Positions 1-8,999 of a DNA stretch of 35,720 nt are shown piece by piece; positions within the stretch are counted from its first letter, which is position 1, and the number at the start of each line of letters is the position of its first letter. This DNA comes from CAZPAH01 sp964584495. Lineage in GTDB: Bacteria; Krumholzibacteriota; Krumholzibacteriia; Krumholzibacteriales; Krumholzibacteriaceae. Location of the stretch: the NCBI GenBank assembly GCA_964584495.1, contig CAZPAH010000013.1, forward strand, positions 1 to 35,720. The letters run 5' to 3'. Position numbers and translations under genes: made by a program. The notes below the pieces were generated by a model. That model saw only the letters and a program-made list of their open reading frames with translations, was not told the origin of the DNA and searched no databases.

Positions 1-866
1 TCCATCCCGGGCCGTCGGAGGAGATCTATAAAGCCCTTACGCTGGGAACCTCCGACTACGTGAACAAGAACGGGTTCTCCGGGGTCGTGCTGGGGCTCAG
101 CGGCGGGATCGACTCGGCCCTGACGGCCGCGATCGCCGTCGACGCCCTGGGGCCTTCCAGGGTCACGGCCGTCACGATGCCTTCCGCTTTTACTTCCCGC
201 GCCACGCTGGCCGACGCGCGGAAGCTGGCGGCGAACCTCGGCATCCGGCTCCGGGAGCTGCCTATCGGCGAGGTATACGAATCGTACCTAGATCTCCTGT
301 CCGGCCCCTTCGCGGGGGGGAAAACGGGGATCCCCGAGGAGAATATCCAGGCGAGGATCAGGGGAAACATCCTCATGGCCCTGTCCAACAGGTTCGGCTG
401 GCTCGTCCTGACCACCGGCAACAAGAGCGAGGTGGCGGTAGGCTACTGCACACTGTACGGGGACATGGCCGGCGGGTTCGCCGTGCTGAAGGACGTCCCG
501 AAGACGCTCGTCTTCTCCTTGAGCAGGTACAGGAACCGGGCGGAGGGTAGAAACGTCATACCCTCTTCCACGATACGGAGAAAACCGACCGCCGAGCTCA
601 AGCCGGGGCAGCTCGACGAGGATACACTGCCGCCCTACGGGCTTCTCGACAGGATAATCGAGATGTACGTGGAGAACGACATGTCTTTCAGGGAGATCGT
701 CTCGAGGGGGATCGACCGCGGGACGGTCGGGCGGACGATAAGGATGATAGATCTCAACGAGTACAAGAGGCGGCAGGGGCCTCCGGGGATCAAGATCACT
801 CCCAAGGCCTTCGGCCGCGACCGCAGGCTCCCGATAACGAACCGCTACCGCCTGGGAGGGAAATAG
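1..866 (+). CDS. nadE: Glutamine-dependent NAD+ synthetase, C-terminal part (5' end off window)
   Basis: Catalyses the last step of NAD biosynthesis: ATP-dependent amidation of deamido-NAD+ in the cytosol. The reading frame is open from the left edge (codons from position 3), and the visible 287 residues are the synthetase domain. It shows the PP-loop SGGIDSAL (from about nt 99), the segment NIQARIRGNILMALSN, the TTGNKSE motif, and the C-terminal stretch with RRKPTAELKPGQ and DEDTLPPY, all typical of the family. A GTG at 60 lies inside the conserved DYVNKNGF segment, so it is internal and not the start. The N-terminal glutaminase (nitrilase-fold) domain is presumably beyond the edge: the segment ahead of the PP-loop matches the linker of the long glutamine-dependent form, but the domain itself is not seen. 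It converges on glgC, with 97 bp between the stop codons. Confidence 0.95.
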   Translation, partial: HPGPSEEIYKALTLGTSDYVNKNGFSGVVLGLSGGIDSALTAAIAVDALGPSRVTAVTMPSAFTSRATLADARKLAANLGIRLRELPIGEVYESYLDLLSGPFAGGKTGIPEENIQARIRGNILMALSNRFGWLVLTTGNKSEVAVGYCTLYGDMAGGFAVLKDVPKTLVFSLSRYRNRAEGRNVIPSSTIRRKPTAELKPGQLDEDTLPPYGLLDRIIEMYVENDMSFREIVSRGIDRGTVGRTIRMIDLNEYKRRQGPPGIKITPKAFGRDRRLPITNRYRLGGK

Positions 867-934
867 GAGAAATCGTGACCGGCGGACAATCATCCCACAG
901 GCCGCGATGACGAAACGTACCGCGTGCTCTCACA

Positions 935-970
935 CAATCGATCCAGAACTTGAATCAGTCGATCTAGAAC
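935..970. repeat. Short direct repeat at the nadE/glgC junction
   Basis: Two near-identical 15-mers, CAATCGATCCAGAAC (935-949) and CAGTCGATCTAGAAC (956-970), lie 21 bp apart. The second overlaps the end of glgC and its stop codon. It looks like a small local duplication. I see no clear terminator hairpin in this convergent gap. Confidence 0.4.
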
Positions 971-2238
971 CGGAATCCGTCCTCGAGGACGGTTCCTTTC
1001 GGCACGACGATTATCCCGTCGCGCACGAATATCCTCTCGTCGGGATCGTCGTAGTTTCTCAGCCTCCCGGCATTCTCCAGGACGACCTTCCTTCCTATCC
1101 GAACGTTCGTATCTATGATCGCCTTCCTGATCACCGATCCGGGACCGATCCCGAGCGGCGGGACACCTTTCGCATCCCTCTTTCCCGAATCGAAATAGTC
1201 GGCCCCTATCACGAGCGAGCGCTCTATCAGCGCGCCCACGCCTATCCTCGAGCGGATACCGATTATCGATGACCTTATGGTCGCCCTGTCGACTATGCAC
1301 CCCGCGTTCAGGATCGACCTTTCGATCTTACCCTCGTTCACCTTCGAGCCGGGCAGGAACCTCGGATGGGTATACAGGGGTGTCTCCGTGTCGAAGATGT
1401 TGAATTTAGGGACCGGCGCCAGAAGATCGATGTGAGCCTTGTAGAAGGCCTTTATCGTTCCGATGTCCTCCCAGTAGCCGTCATGCAGGAAGGCGCCGAC
1501 CCTGAGCCGGTCGAGGGCCTCGGGGATCAGCTCCTTGGCGAAATCGATTATCCTCCTGTCCCTCTCCAGGGCCTCGGTGAGAACGTCGAACTTGAAGAGG
1601 TATATCCCCATCGAGCCGAGGTAGGGCCTGTGCCGGGCCTCGGTTGCGCGCAGCCCAAGCGCCCGGGTGTCGGTGCGCATTTCCCGCAGCGCCTTCCCCT
1701 TCGGCTTCTCCCTGAACTGCGTGATCCTCCCCCTCCTGTCGGCCCGAAGTATCCCCAGCCCCGGGGCCTTGGAGGGGGTCACCGGGCAGACGGCGATCGA
1801 TATGTCGGTGTCCGAAGACCTGTGGTGCCTCACGAAGCCCCGGTAATCCATCTTGTAGAGATGGTCTCCCGAGAGGATAAGCACGTCCCTGCTCCCGTAG
1901 TCCCGGAGATGCGGAAGGACCTGTCGGACGGCGTCCGCGGTCCCCTGGAACCAATCGGAGGACGTGAGGGTCTGCTCGGCGGCCAGGATCTCGACGAAGC
2001 CCTCGCTGAAGTTGTCGAATCTATAGGTCCTCGAGATATGCTGGTTGAGCGAGGCCGAGTTGAACTGGGTCAGGACATAGATCCTGTCCAGCCTCGAGTT
2101 GATGCAGTTGCTGACCGGCACATCTATCAACCTGTAATTGCCGGCGAGGGGAACGGCAGGCTTCGATCTGTTCCTCGTGAGCGGATAGAGCCGGGTTCCC
2201 CTGCCCCCTCCGAGAATGACGGCTGTCACATCTTCCAT
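964..2238 (-). CDS. glgC: Glucose-1-phosphate adenylyltransferase (ADP-glucose pyrophosphorylase)
   Basis: Makes ADP-glucose from glucose-1-phosphate and ATP, the committed step of bacterial glycogen synthesis, in the cytosol. The 424-residue length is normal. The N-terminal nucleotidyltransferase domain opens with ILGGGRGTRLYPLT and SKPAVPLAGNYRLIDVPVSN, followed by WFQGTADAVRQ and LSGDHLYKMDY. The C-terminal part has the left-handed beta-helix character of the family (for example NAGCIVDRATIRSSIIG). The ATG at 2238 is preceded by a GGAG-containing stretch and lies 16 bp after the stop of the M16-like gene, so it is probably the third gene of that operon. Co-transcription of a glycogen enzyme with two exported peptidase-family proteins is odd. 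It may only reflect shared promoter use. Confidence in the function is high. Confidence 0.95.
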   Translation of the reverse strand: MEDVTAVILGGGRGTRLYPLTRNRSKPAVPLAGNYRLIDVPVSNCINSRLDRIYVLTQFNSASLNQHISRTYRFDNFSEGFVEILAAEQTLTSSDWFQGTADAVRQVLPHLRDYGSRDVLILSGDHLYKMDYRGFVRHHRSSDTDISIAVCPVTPSKAPGLGILRADRRGRITQFREKPKGKALREMRTDTRALGLRATEARHRPYLGSMGIYLFKFDVLTEALERDRRIIDFAKELIPEALDRLRVGAFLHDGYWEDIGTIKAFYKAHIDLLAPVPKFNIFDTETPLYTHPRFLPGSKVNEGKIERSILNAGCIVDRATIRSSIIGIRSRIGVGALIERSLVIGADYFDSGKRDAKGVPPLGIGPGSVIRKAIIDTNVRIGRKVVLENAGRLRNYDDPDERIFVRDGIIVVPKGTVLEDGFRF

Positions 2239-2254
2239 CTCTTCACTCTCCGGC

Positions 2255-3673
2255 TCATTGCTCTTTCAACTCGATCTCCGTCACCTTTCCGAAATCGCTC
2301 AGCGGCCTGTCGAACTGCTGCATGTCGCCGACCACGAAGACCGTGAGCCTGTCGGGGTGAAGGTACTTGCGCGCCGCGTCGAGTATGTCGTTCACCGTGA
2401 GACGGGCGTAGATCTCCATATCCCTCTCGGGGGTATCGAGCGGCCTTCCCTGGAACTTCAGGTTCACCAGCCTTCGGACCATTCCGGACTTTGAATCGTA
2501 ATCGAATACCTGGCTGTTGAGATACGAATCGACGGCGCTCGCCAGCTCCTGCTCGGTCGGGCCATCCACCCTGATCTTCTCAATCTGCTCTATGATGATC
2601 TTCATCGCCCTGCTGTACTCGTCCGCCTTCGTCTGGGCGAACGCCCTGAAAACACCTACCGCGAAAGGGTCGCTCCCGTATCTGGAACCCGCCGAGTACG
2701 CCAAACCCCTTTTCTCCCTGACCTCTTCGGTGATCCGGGAGGTGAATGAGCCACCGCCCAGTATGAAGTTCATAATATTCACCGCGCACCTGTCGGGATT
2801 ATTCGAATTGATCCCCAGGTGCCCGATCGCCATGTATGCCTGGTTTATATCCTTGTAGGCATAGTAGTAATCGTTCCCCGGCCCTTCGGCGACGGCGGGG
2901 ACCTCGGGTATATCGACCTCCGCGCTCTTCCATCCGGCGAAGACCTCCCCGATCTCCCGCTCCACCTCCGCCTTCGTGACGTCTCCGCTTATCCCGATGA
3001 TCGCGTTGTTCGGATGGAAGTACCTGGAATGAAACTCCACCAGATCGTCCCGCGTAATCGCCCCGACCGACTCCTTCGTGGTCTCCCATGCGTACGGATG
3101 CTCTCCGTACAGCACCTTAGCGAACTCCCTGTTGACGATCGCCCGAGGCTCGTCGTTCTTCCTTCGTATCTCCTCGAGCATGTCCTTCTTCTTCTTCTCC
3201 ACCTTGTCATCGGGCAGGAGGGGGTTCATCACGAGATCGGCCATTATCCCAAGGACCTCTGGGAAATCTTTCTTGAGACAATTTACGGCTATGAGGGTGC
3301 TGAGATCGCCTCCGAGTATCTCGATGCTTGCCGGGAGATACTCGAGCTCGTCGTTCAGCGTGTCGGCGGGCCAGCCGACGGATCCGCCGTTACGTATGAC
3401 CCATCTTGCCGCCTCGTTTATCCCGTACTTTTCCCTTTCCGGGAAATATGTCTTTACCAGCATCACGAGATCGACCATCGGAATCTCGTGATCCTCGATG
3501 AGGAAACCCTCGAGGCCGCTCTCGAAAGATAACTCCGTCACCTCCGGGGTCTTGATCTCGAGCTGAGGATATTTCAGCTTGTCGGGATGCTTCCTCTTGC
3601 CTGCCAGAAGCGGGGATGCGAAAGCCGCAGCCAGCGCCACCGCAAGAAACGCGATAAGGACTTTTCTTTTCAT
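2255..3673 (-). CDS. M16-family peptidase-like protein without the zinc motif (non-catalytic partner)
   Basis: A 472-residue exported protein with a signal peptide (MKRK, then a hydrophobic stretch to about residue 24). It has the two-lobed M16B architecture. Where active members carry HxxEH this one has E-A-A-R-W (residues 87-91, in YGINEAARWVIRNGG), so all zinc ligands of that motif are lost. It keeps the substrate-binding Arg/Tyr pair in the C-terminal lobe (R313 in FTSRITEEVREK, Y326 in GLAYSAGSRYG). In heterodimeric M16B proteases one subunit holds the zinc site and the other the R/Y pair, and the gene just upstream has the complementary set. I infer an obligate heterodimer in the periplasm. 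The ATG at 3673 has AAGGAG 7-8 bases upstream. The gap to the upstream gene is 20 bp. Confidence 0.88.
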   Translation of the reverse strand: MKRKVLIAFLAVALAAAFASPLLAGKRKHPDKLKYPQLEIKTPEVTELSFESGLEGFLIEDHEIPMVDLVMLVKTYFPEREKYGINEAARWVIRNGGSVGWPADTLNDELEYLPASIEILGGDLSTLIAVNCLKKDFPEVLGIMADLVMNPLLPDDKVEKKKKDMLEEIRRKNDEPRAIVNREFAKVLYGEHPYAWETTKESVGAITRDDLVEFHSRYFHPNNAIIGISGDVTKAEVEREIGEVFAGWKSAEVDIPEVPAVAEGPGNDYYYAYKDINQAYMAIGHLGINSNNPDRCAVNIMNFILGGGSFTSRITEEVREKRGLAYSAGSRYGSDPFAVGVFRAFAQTKADEYSRAMKIIIEQIEKIRVDGPTEQELASAVDSYLNSQVFDYDSKSGMVRRLVNLKFQGRPLDTPERDMEIYARLTVNDILDAARKYLHPDRLTVFVVGDMQQFDRPLSDFGKVTEIELKEQ

Positions 3674-3693
3674 TTCATGTCTCCTTCTTGCCT

Positions 3694-5592
3694 TTATTCC
3701 TTATCCTTCACGAACCCCGCCTCTTTCGCCCGCGCCCAGAGCTCTTTCGCATATTCCATCGCTTCCGCCTGCGATCTCATGCTCTGGAACCTCTTCATCA
3801 CTTCCATCCGCTCCTCCTCGGGCAGGGACATCACGTAGGCCCTCAGGACCGCCTCGTCTATCGCCTCCTCGGCGCTCTCGTCCCCCTCCTCCCCTTCCTC
3901 CTGCTCGATCTGGACGCGGTAGGCGACCGTGCGGTTCTTGTCGATCAGGTACTTGTTGGCAACCGCCTGGAGATCGGCGGCCGTGACATCCTTGACCATC
4001 TCGTTCTGCTTGAAGACCGCCGTGTAGTCGCCCAGGAATATCTCCCCGATAAGGAGCTGGAAGGCGATTCCAATATTCGAGCCGAGCTGGCGGATGTTGC
4101 GGGCATCGAGCTGGTTCTTTATCCTCTGAAGCTCCCGCTCGGCGACCGGCTCGCTCTTGAGAAGCTCGATTTCCTCGTAGACCGCATCCTCCACTTCCTC
4201 GAGCGTATGAGGATGCATCGGCTCCACCTCGAATATGAGGAGGTTGTCGTACCTGTTCCCGGGCCCCGCATAGACATCCGGCGGCGAAGATGTAAGCTGC
4301 TTCTCCTCGAAAAGGGATTTGTACAGGCGGGATGTCCGCCCACCGGCGAGGACCTGAGAGAGAACGTCGAAGGTCACCGCTTCGGGATCGGGGTACACCG
4401 GCTTGTGATACCCCAGCATCAGCTTCGGGTTCGCCTCGTGCTCTATTACGAGCCGCCTCTCGCCCTGCTGCTCGGGCTCCCTCGTCTCGAGCGGTGGAGG
4501 TGGGGGCTGCGCCGGTATCGGCTCGAAATATTTCTCCGCCATCTTTCTCACGTTCTCCGCGTCTATGTCGCCCACGACGACCGCGGTCGCGTTGTTCGGC
4601 GCATAGTGCGTCCTGTGGTACTCGGCCAGCTCCCTCCTGTCTATCGTCAGCAGGTCGCTCATCCAGCCGAGGACGGGCCACTTGTAGGGGCAGGCGGTAA
4701 ACGCGACCGAGTAAAAAGCCTCGGAGAGAACGTCATCGGGATCGTTCTCGCTGAGGCGCCTCTCCTCCATGACGACGTCGCGCTCCGACCAGAATTCCCT
4801 GAAGACCGCCGAATCCATCCTGTCCGATTCCAGGTCCATCCAGAGCTCCAGCCTGTTCGCCGGCAGGTAGACAAAATATACCGTGAAATCGTACGATGTG
4901 CCCGCATTCAGAAAGTTCGAGCCGTTGTTCATGTAGGTCTCCCACAGCTCGTTATTTATGATGTATTTCGTCCTCTGCTCCTCGAGCAGCCTTGAGATCT
5001 CAGCCCAGGCCGTCTCGTACTCCAGGTACATCTCGAGGTAGTTCTTGCCGTCGTCCTCGAGAAGATATTTTTTCGTAACCAGCTCGTCGGGGAGCTCGTC
5101 CATTGCCCTGATTTTCTCGACAAGAAGCATGTTCTGCTTGTACTTGTCTACTCCGACCTCCTCCTTCTCCTCGTCGGTGAACTCGTTGAGAACGCCTCGG
5201 CTGAAATCCTTGAAAATCTCGAATCGCCATTCGCCGATCTCCTTGCGCAGCGATATCGTCCTCTCACCCAGCTCGTCGGTCTCCTCGATGTAGGGTATCT
5301 CCTTTTTGTAGTCCTTCGTGCCGATCATCTTCGTTCCCTTGAACATCATGTGCTCCAGAAGATGGGAGATGCCGGTCACATTCGGCCATTCGTTGGCCGA
5401 ACCGACATTGAACACGATCGCGCAAAAAGCTACCGGAGCCTCATGCCTCTCCACGACGAGAAATTTCATCCCGTTTTCGAGCTCTATCTCGTTGACCTTA
5501 TCCTTGAGCGTCTCGGCTCCCGCCGGCTGCAGCAGCAAGACGGCGAGAAGGCCGAGCGTTGCGAGAAAAACTCCCCTGCCCTTTCCGTGCAT
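3694..5592 (-). CDS. M16-family zinc metallopeptidase, catalytic subunit, with long insertion
   Basis: A 632-residue exported zinc peptidase with a signal peptide of about 26 residues. The M16 catalytic motif H-L-L-E-H is at residues 77-81, and the downstream ligand is probably E277 in ERDVVMEERR. In ordinary M16B enzymes this glutamate lies roughly 75 residues after the motif. Here it is about 195 away, because a charged, helix-rich insertion of roughly 120 residues (about 90-215) separates GTKMIGTKDY from NFLNAGTSYD. The C-terminal lobe has TSRLYKSLFEEKQL but lacks the usual GLAY tyrosine, which the neighbouring HxxEH-less gene does have. This supports a complementary heterodimer. The C-terminus is a charged alpha-helical tail. 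The ATG at 5592 has GGAGG four bases upstream. It is the first gene of a three-gene unit ending in glgC. Natural substrates are unknown. Confidence 0.92.
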   Translation of the reverse strand: MHGKGRGVFLATLGLLAVLLLQPAGAETLKDKVNEIELENGMKFLVVERHEAPVAFCAIVFNVGSANEWPNVTGISHLLEHMMFKGTKMIGTKDYKKEIPYIEETDELGERTISLRKEIGEWRFEIFKDFSRGVLNEFTDEEKEEVGVDKYKQNMLLVEKIRAMDELPDELVTKKYLLEDDGKNYLEMYLEYETAWAEISRLLEEQRTKYIINNELWETYMNNGSNFLNAGTSYDFTVYFVYLPANRLELWMDLESDRMDSAVFREFWSERDVVMEERRLSENDPDDVLSEAFYSVAFTACPYKWPVLGWMSDLLTIDRRELAEYHRTHYAPNNATAVVVGDIDAENVRKMAEKYFEPIPAQPPPPPLETREPEQQGERRLVIEHEANPKLMLGYHKPVYPDPEAVTFDVLSQVLAGGRTSRLYKSLFEEKQLTSSPPDVYAGPGNRYDNLLIFEVEPMHPHTLEEVEDAVYEEIELLKSEPVAERELQRIKNQLDARNIRQLGSNIGIAFQLLIGEIFLGDYTAVFKQNEMVKDVTAADLQAVANKYLIDKNRTVAYRVQIEQEEGEEGDESAEEAIDEAVLRAYVMSLPEEERMEVMKRFQSMRSQAEAMEYAKELWARAKEAGFVKDKE

Positions 5593-5972
5593 GCTTCCTC
5601 CTTCCTGAGAGTAACCATCGAATAAATTGTATGCGTCCTACATGCCTCCGCCGGTTTTCGCGAAACGACACGCCCTCCCGGCGGTTCTCCCGCCCTCGTG
5701 CGGGATTCCGGCGGCCTTGAATGTTACCAGCAGAATAGGGGGCGCGCAACAGGTTTCCTCTCCGGGGCGGGGCGGCGCCCGAACCATCATCGGTCCTGCG
5801 GGAACCGGCGGCCCACTATCCCGTATAAGTTAGAGACCGCGCCGGCGGCCGCCGGTGACGACCCCTTATCGGCCTTGATTAGATGCGGGCTCTGTGCTAA
5901 CTTCAGCGAGCCTGCAGCTGTGCATACGCGCAAGGCTATAAAGAGATAAATCGAGAAGGGACCAGGTAAGAG
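5593..5972. other. Divergent intergenic region between the M16 operon and the M1-barrel gene
   Basis: 380 bp with no convincing coding sequence. On the minus side TACAAT (5626-5631) is a possible -10 for the M16 operon, without a good -35. On the plus side there is a better promoter near 5875. The middle is very GC-rich and includes a perfect 14-bp palindrome CCGGCGGCCGCCGG at 5842-5855, which could form a cruciform or hairpin. Nothing else is recognised. Confidence 0.6.
5875..5903 (+). promoter_or_regulatory. Candidate sigma-70-type promoter for the M1-barrel gene
   Basis: TTGATT (5875-5880), a 17-bp spacer, then TAACTT (5898-5903) preceded by TGC, an extended -10. It would give a leader of about 65 nt before the ATG at 5973. 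The match is moderate, so this is a prediction only. Confidence 0.4.
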
Positions 5973-8900
5973 ATGGATATGAAACGGATGTTGATCGCGG
6001 CGCTGACCGCCGCGGCGATCTTTACGCCGCGCGGCGGCGGCGCGCAGGAGCTTTTTGACCCGTCCTTTAAGGAGCCTTACTGGCAGCAGAAAGCGGACTA
6101 CTCGATAGACTGCTCTCTAGATCCGTCATCGCACATCCTGACCGGGACGGAAACGATCAGGTACAGGAACAACTCCCCCGACACCCTCGTGGAGTTCCAT
6201 ATCCACCTCTACCCGAACGCCTACAGGGAGAGGATCCCCCCGATAGTGAGGGACTTCCTGCAGGGCACCTGGTTCTTCCTTATCGGACTCTCCGAATCGA
6301 AACGGAGCTGGATCGACCTCTCCCTTTTCCGGGTCGATGGGAAGGAGACTGAATACACGGTGGACGGCACGATACTGACATCGTCCTTTCCGAAGCCCCT
6401 TCCCCCCGGCGGCGAGACGACGATAGAGATCGCCTTTACCGAGAAGCTCCGCCCCTTCCTCGGCCGCTCGGGATACATGGGAAGGCACTACGACATAGCC
6501 CAGTGGTACCCCAAGATGGTCGTCTACGACAGGAACGGCTGGCATCCCGATCAGCTCCGCATGGGAGAGTTCTACGGCGAGTTCGGCTCCTTCGACGTCG
6601 AGATCACGATCCCCGAGGAATACGTGATCGCCGCTACAGGCACCCTCGTATCGGGTGATCCGGGCTGGACCAAGAACAGTCGTCCCGAAAGAAGGGGCCC
6701 CGAGGAGGCCTCCTCCGGAGGCTACGGCGGGGGTCACCCGGGAGGAGGCCATCCCGCCCACATCAAGATACCCGGCGGCAACGACGAGCGGCCGGCCGGC
6801 CCCCCGAAAAAGGTTCGTTTCCATGCCGATATGGTTCACGACTTCGCATGGTGCGCCGATCCATCATTCGTCGTAGAGGATTCGACATACAACGGCCACA
6901 AGATCATGGCATTCTACAGGTCCTGGAACCGCTCGTGGGCCGACTCCGCCCTTGCCAGGTCGGTACGCGCGGTCAAGTGGCTGGAGGATTTCGTCGGAGA
7001 GTACGGGTATCCTCAGATCAGCGTAGTCGACGCCCTTAACCACGGAGGGATGGAATACCCGATGCTGATAATGAACGGCAGCGCCGACGAGTCGCTGATC
7101 CTGCACGAGATCGGGCATAACTGGTTCTACGGCATGCTGGCAAACGACGAGAGGGCGGAGGCCTGGATCGACGAGGGGATGACGCAGTACCAGATGTACC
7201 TCTTCGCGGAGAAGCACTACGGCCCGTACGGCACCCCGCGGAAGAAGACATTCTGGTCGTCCTTCGACAAGCGACCGGAGATGTGGGAGGGATTGTCCCG
7301 GGCCGTGATTGCGTACCAGAGGAACGATTTCGCCGAGCCTGTGGCGACCCCCCATCACCTTTTCGGCAACAGCGCGCGTACGATGATATATCTCAAGGGT
7401 CCGCTTTTCATAAGAGCGCTCCACTACTACGTCGGCGACGAGATGTTCCGAAAGATAATCCATACCTATTTCGAGCGCTGGAAATTCAAGCATGTCGACG
7501 AGGCCGCCTTCCGGTCCGTATGCAACGAGGTCTCGGGGATCGACCTGGATGAGTTCTTCAAGCAGTGGCTTCACACGACGAAAGACTGCGATTACAAAAT
7601 ATCGGATTTCAAGGTCAGGAAAGAGGAGAACGGATACCTCGCCGACATCAAGATAGAGAGAAAGGGAGAGCTGATGATGCCGCTCACCCTCGCTTTCCGC
7701 CTAAGCAACGGGAACACGGCGACGGAGAGGATAGACGGCTTTCTCCGAACTATCGATAAAACGGTTCCCTTCGAGGAGAGACCTGTCTCGGTTGCGATAA
7801 ATCCCGACAATGTGATTCTCGACACGTACCAGATCGATAACTTCTACCCGAGACGGAGGGATTTCGCCCTGGATTGCCCCCTTAACGATTATTACCCCCA
7901 GGACGCCTATCAGTATCGCTTCCTTCCGATAGGCTACTATAACGATATAGACGGGGGAAAGGCGGGGCTCAGGATACGCGGGAGCTACGACAACCTATAC
8001 AGGAAGTTCACGCTGCAGGGACTTTACGGGTTCGAGAGCGGCGAGTTCGATCTCTATGGCTCGTTCGAGCATCCATTCAGGTACCTCGGCCGCGAATCCT
8101 TCCTGTCGGCTGAGGGATACAAGAGGGAAGGGCGCCGCGGCGCGTCTCTCGAGCTCACAAAGACGAGAAGAAAATTCTACTCCGACCCGCTGGCGAAACA
8201 CTACTCGGCCTCGTTCATGTACCAGGAGCTTACCGACACGTCATATGTTTTCCCGGGAACGTACGATGAAGGAGTGAATCTCAAATCGAGCTTCTCGATG
8301 TCGCTGCAGCCCAAGACGGACATCTTCTTCGGCTCCCTTTATCTCGGTTTCGACCGATCGTTCTGGGGAAGCGATTTCAACTACGAGAAATTCACCATGA
8401 TAGCCAGGATCTGGCCCACGCGGTACTGGCCGATCCCCCTCGAGCCCCGGATGAGGTTCTTCTTCGGACACAGCTCGATCGCTCCGCCCCGGCAAGAGAT
8501 GTACAATCTTGCTGGGGCCGGCGCGCTCGACAAGGAGAACTTTTTCTGGCTCAGGAGCGTCGGTGCTTTCTGGAAGGATTACTACAACAACTACCACGTT
8601 CCCGGCAGCGGGAACCTGCGTGGATATTTCGACGGGGATTTCAGCTTCAAGAGGATCTTCTCCTCCAATATCGAGATGAAGCTCCCGTTCCCCCTGCCCC
8701 CGACCGGAAGGACCCTTTCAAGGAAGCTGCGCGGCAGGCAGCTCTACCTCTTCTACGACTGGGGCAAGGTTCTCGACAAGAGACCGATGGAGCTTGTCCC
8801 GGCCGGATTGCGAGGGTCTATCGGGGAAGATACATTCGACGAGATAATACAGGATTTCGGCATAGGGCTCAGGCTGTGGAAGGTTACGGCGGAATTCCCG

Positions 8901-8984
8901 ATCTACCTCAGCCACCCGGCCCTTTCCGGCGAAGAGGAACGGTGGGATTTCCGCTGGACCCTCGGTCTGGAGGGGCTGTTCTAG
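5973..8984 (+). CDS. M1-family aminopeptidase-like protein fused to an outer-membrane beta-barrel
   Basis: A 1003-residue exported protein with a signal peptide (MKRMLIAALTAAAIF, ending near the GGGAQE). Residues of about 35-620 are M1 (gluzincin) peptidase: the exopeptidase motif appears as GGMEYP (358-363), and the zinc site is H378-E-I-G-H382 with the third ligand E401 (HExxH-x18-E). A glycine/histidine-rich loop near residue 247 interrupts the N-terminal domain. From about residue 650 the sequence changes to alternating aromatic, amphipathic beta strands. It contains GSGNLRGYFDG (878-888), which resembles the conserved RGY motif of Omp85/BamA barrels, then SSNIEMKLPFP and LYLFYDWGKV, and it ends in TLGLEGLF with a terminal Phe, as barrels recognised by BAM do. 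I infer a peptidase anchored through its own outer-membrane barrel. The side it faces is unknown. The ATG at 5973 follows an AGGTAAG-like site. It converges on pckA with 15 bp between. Confidence 0.88.
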   Translation: MDMKRMLIAALTAAAIFTPRGGGAQELFDPSFKEPYWQQKADYSIDCSLDPSSHILTGTETIRYRNNSPDTLVEFHIHLYPNAYRERIPPIVRDFLQGTWFFLIGLSESKRSWIDLSLFRVDGKETEYTVDGTILTSSFPKPLPPGGETTIEIAFTEKLRPFLGRSGYMGRHYDIAQWYPKMVVYDRNGWHPDQLRMGEFYGEFGSFDVEITIPEEYVIAATGTLVSGDPGWTKNSRPERRGPEEASSGGYGGGHPGGGHPAHIKIPGGNDERPAGPPKKVRFHADMVHDFAWCADPSFVVEDSTYNGHKIMAFYRSWNRSWADSALARSVRAVKWLEDFVGEYGYPQISVVDALNHGGMEYPMLIMNGSADESLILHEIGHNWFYGMLANDERAEAWIDEGMTQYQMYLFAEKHYGPYGTPRKKTFWSSFDKRPEMWEGLSRAVIAYQRNDFAEPVATPHHLFGNSARTMIYLKGPLFIRALHYYVGDEMFRKIIHTYFERWKFKHVDEAAFRSVCNEVSGIDLDEFFKQWLHTTKDCDYKISDFKVRKEENGYLADIKIERKGELMMPLTLAFRLSNGNTATERIDGFLRTIDKTVPFEERPVSVAINPDNVILDTYQIDNFYPRRRDFALDCPLNDYYPQDAYQYRFLPIGYYNDIDGGKAGLRIRGSYDNLYRKFTLQGLYGFESGEFDLYGSFEHPFRYLGRESFLSAEGYKREGRRGASLELTKTRRKFYSDPLAKHYSASFMYQELTDTSYVFPGTYDEGVNLKSSFSMSLQPKTDIFFGSLYLGFDRSFWGSDFNYEKFTMIARIWPTRYWPIPLEPRMRFFFGHSSIAPPRQEMYNLAGAGALDKENFFWLRSVGAFWKDYYNNYHVPGSGNLRGYFDGDFSFKRIFSSNIEMKLPFPLPPTGRTLSRKLRGRQLYLFYDWGKVLDKRPMELVPAGLRGSIGEDTFDEIIQDFGIGLRLWKVTAEFPIYLSHPALSGEEERWDFRWTLGLEGLF

Positions 8985-8999
8985 GCGAACCGGCCCCGC

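Noticed and set aside
3688..4995. 435-codon open frame on the plus strand across the M16 gene
   Set aside because: It is antisense to a clear M16 peptidase with intact motifs. Its translation is Arg/Leu/Val-rich with no recognisable domain, as expected from GC-rich mirror frames.
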